Below are positions 30,052 to 31,287 of a stretch of DNA of 31,287 bases, one piece after another (the stretch's first letter is position 1; every line of letters begins with the position of its first letter). Source of the stretch: JAXHUH01 sp034211175. GTDB lineage: Bacteria > Actinomycetota > Acidimicrobiia > Acidimicrobiales > CAIXPF01. The notes under the pieces were generated by a model. The model searched no databases, was not told the origin of the DNA, and saw only the letters and a program-made list of their open reading frames with translations. The stretch lies in NCBI GenBank assembly GCA_034211175.1, contig JAXHUH010000221.1, positions 1 to 31,287 of the forward strand. Direction: 5' to 3'. A program made the position numbers and the translations under genes.

Positions 30052-30873
30052 TCAGCCCGTCCCGCCCTTGTAGCGGCGCTTCGCCGCCTTGATCCCGTCG
30101 AACACGACCGGCGGCACGAAGCGCCGGGCATCGGCGTAGCGGCGACCACCGTGGCGCTCGGCGAAGAGCACGCCGTTGAGCGACGTCGGCGAGTCGGGCT
30201 GGTCGGGGCTGGTGAAGTAGTAGGCGGAGAAGCAGAGGCGGCTCCGCCGCTCGGGCGCCCGGATCGGGGTCGGGTGGCCGTGGGCCGCGTCGGGGGTCGA
30301 GAAGATCACCATGCGGTTGAACAGGGGCACGACCGACTGCACGGGCGGGCCGTCCACGGTGCGGCACAGCTGGAGCTCGCCGCCCCAGTCGTCCTGCCAG
30401 TCCTCGTTGAGGTAGACGAGCACGTTGATCCGCCGGACGAGCGAGAGCTTGGGGTTGCGGGCGAAGTCGATGTGGACGTCGAGGAACCCGCCGGTGCGGA
30501 CGTCGAAGTAGCCGGCCGCGGTGAGGTGGGGGTCGGGGACGAGGCCGCCGATGCCGCTGATGCGCTCGAGGAAGCGGACGAACTCGGAGCCGTTCAGCTC
30601 GTTCGCCAGGCCCCGTGCGTGGGGGCCGAAGCGCTCGGGGTTGTCGAAGACGTACTTCCACTCGTTGACCGTGTCCCAGGTCGTCCACCCGGTCGCGTCG
30701 CGGGACGGGAGCTCGGCGGTGACCCGCCGCAGGAGGTTCGGGTCGAAGAGCCCGTCGATCACCGCGTGGGGGAACGGGTCGGCCGCGGCGTAGGCCTCGG
30801 CCCGTGCGTCGGCGAGACGCAGCAGGTCGTCGACGTGTGGCGTGAGGCGCGTTCCGTTCGTGGTCGTTGTCAT
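30052..30873 (-). CDS. Fe(II)/2-oxoglutarate oxygenase (prolyl-4-hydroxylase-like), copy B
   Basis: 273 residues. The ligands are His134, Asp136 (FLDVHIDF) and His198 (AAHGHPTP), with Arg in RSRLCFSAYYF, so both copies keep a full active site. ATG 30873 has GAAGTGAG upstream; a longer frame adds 14 Arg/Ser-rich residues and is less likely. Compared with copy A the protein is strongly similar throughout. It differs most in the N-terminal 20 residues, around residues 65-85 and in the basic C-terminal tail (KRRYKGG). It converges on the MerR gene (22-bp gap). Two intact, slightly diverged copies suggest two related substrates or dosage. The upstream 300 bp contain no gene. Confidence 0.88.
   Translation of the reverse strand: MTTTTNGTRLTPHVDDLLRLADARAEAYAAADPFPHAVIDGLFDPNLLRRVTAELPSRDATGWTTWDTVNEWKYVFDNPERFGPHARGLANELNGSEFVRFLERISGIGGLVPDPHLTAAGYFDVRTGGFLDVHIDFARNPKLSLVRRINVLVYLNEDWQDDWGGELQLCRTVDGPPVQSVVPLFNRMVIFSTPDAAHGHPTPIRAPERRSRLCFSAYYFTSPDQPDSPTSLNGVLFAERHGGRRYADARRFVPPVVFDGIKAAKRRYKGGTG
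30445..30560. repeat. 116-bp exact repeat, copy 2
   Basis: Partner of 28729-28844 within oxygenase copy B, in the same orientation. It can support homologous recombination that would delete or duplicate the MerR gene in between. Confidence 0.95.
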
Positions 30874-31170
30874 TCGCTCACTTCTCGATCTGTCATCCGA
30901 CGCGACGCGTCGCACCGGTCTGGTCCCTCGCCGACGTCGCGGACCGCTCGGGGTCGGGGCGCGCGTGTCGCGCCGCGTGCCCTCGCAGTGCTCACCCGAT
31001 GGCGTCGGTGCGAGTCCGAGCCGGGTGCCGCGATCTCCCGGTGGCGGGGCGCCCGTCCTTCCCGGGTGCGTTCCCGTCCGCCGCCGTCCGCAGGTGCGCC
31101 GATGGTCGGTCCGGCGACCGATCCGCGCGCTGGCTGCGATGTGGGAACTGATCCTAGCGTGTGCGTTTAG
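30874..31170. other. Gene-free region upstream of oxygenase copy B
   Basis: No coding region is convincing here; the open frames are Arg/Pro-rich shadows. The distal part (31141-31170) becomes AT-richer. It contains a minus-strand TAGGAT-like box near 31152-31157 that could serve a long-leader promoter for copy B, but no good -35 accompanies it. Confidence 0.4.
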
Positions 31171-31287
31171 CCCCGAATGGTCATGGCGAATGTGATTCGG
31201 TGATGTGCGGGTGCGCGGAAGAGCCCTTCTGAGCTGGGAAGATGTGGGTTGTCGAGATCCACAAGCTCCAGAACAGAAGGGCTCCGC
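31171..31287 (+). mobile_element. Possible left end of an insertion sequence, cut by window edge
   Basis: From about 31165 the base composition shifts to AT-richer sequence unlike the rest of the window. CCGAAT (31173-31178) and ATTCGG (31195-31200) form a small inverted repeat. A perfect 11-bp inverted repeat, GAGCCCTTCTG (31221-31231) and CAGAAGGGCTC (31274-31284), encloses 42 nt. Such long-range hairpins are common in the leader of transposase genes. The sequence looks to me like the start of actinobacterial IS elements (perhaps IS1380-like), but that is recollection only. No transposase reading frame is inside the window. Confidence 0.4.

Noticed and set aside
30151..31170. Plus-strand frame opposite oxygenase copy B, continuing to 31170
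   Set aside because: Antisense shadow of copy B, then Arg/Ser/Pro-rich sequence without domain; copy A has the same antisense pattern.

Overview
The window looks like chromosome of a very GC-rich actinobacterium. By eye it is about 70% GC or more, with many GTG starts, 4-bp stop/start overlaps and few Shine-Dalgarno sites. The trehalose-to-glycogen (GlgE pathway) cluster, the DUF3417-type glucan phosphorylase and the paired membrane/winged-helix genes suggest Actinomycetota. My guess is class Acidimicrobiia, but no rRNA is present to confirm that. I saw no tRNA, rRNA, CRISPR array or phage gene. The only hint of a mobile element is at the right edge.

Layout. 1-6.6 kb: a secreted PGRP-type amidase (cut by the left edge), a MerR-VOC fusion regulator, a secreted protein of unknown function, a convergent single-pass membrane protein, a DnaJ-domain protein overlapping an alpha/beta hydrolase, and an L,D-transpeptidase lipoprotein. 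6.6-10 kb (minus strand): an MFS transporter with a long cytosolic N-terminus, and a polytopic membrane protein overlapping a 67-residue membrane protein. 10.1-12.9 kb: an Nfu-type Fe-S scaffold protein next to a MeaB-type GTPase, then a small membrane protein and a four-helix membrane protein coupled to a winged-helix regulator. 13-15 kb: two tandem isopenicillin-N-synthase-like dioxygenases, one carrying a 27-bp in-frame minisatellite. 15.1-25.2 kb: the alpha-glucan cluster, with glgP on the minus strand divergent from glgE-treS-mak-glgB. 25.2-28.3 kb: a double-META lipoprotein, an MFS transporter and a rhomboid protease with a Cys-rich head. 28.3-30.9 kb: two near-duplicate Fe(II)/2-oxoglutarate oxygenases flanking a MerR regulator with a zinc-ribbon-like head. 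31.17-31.29 kb: an AT-richer tract with a perfect 11-bp inverted repeat, possibly the start of an insertion sequence.

How the genes work together. TreS converts trehalose and maltose, Mak phosphorylates maltose, GlgE extends glucan from maltose-1-phosphate, GlgB branches it and GlgP degrades it. Synthesis and breakdown therefore share one divergent promoter region. TreS/Mak and Mak/GlgB overlap, which implies translational coupling.

Beyond single genes, the clearest signals are as follows. (1) A recurrent leaderless-promoter signature: a TAnnnT box (or xAnnnT) 6-7 nt before the start codon of eight genes. (2) A perfect GGAAAGT-N9-ACTTTCC dyad on a leaderless promoter driving a membrane-protein/winged-helix pair. 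(3) A 116-bp stretch of identical DNA shared by the two duplicated oxygenases. (4) A coding minisatellite close to a dioxygenase metal site. (5) Several long hairpins at gene ends. I found no single obviously unprecedented multi-gene machine. The regulator/membrane pair and the duplicated oxygenase/MerR cassette are the best candidates for undescribed biology.
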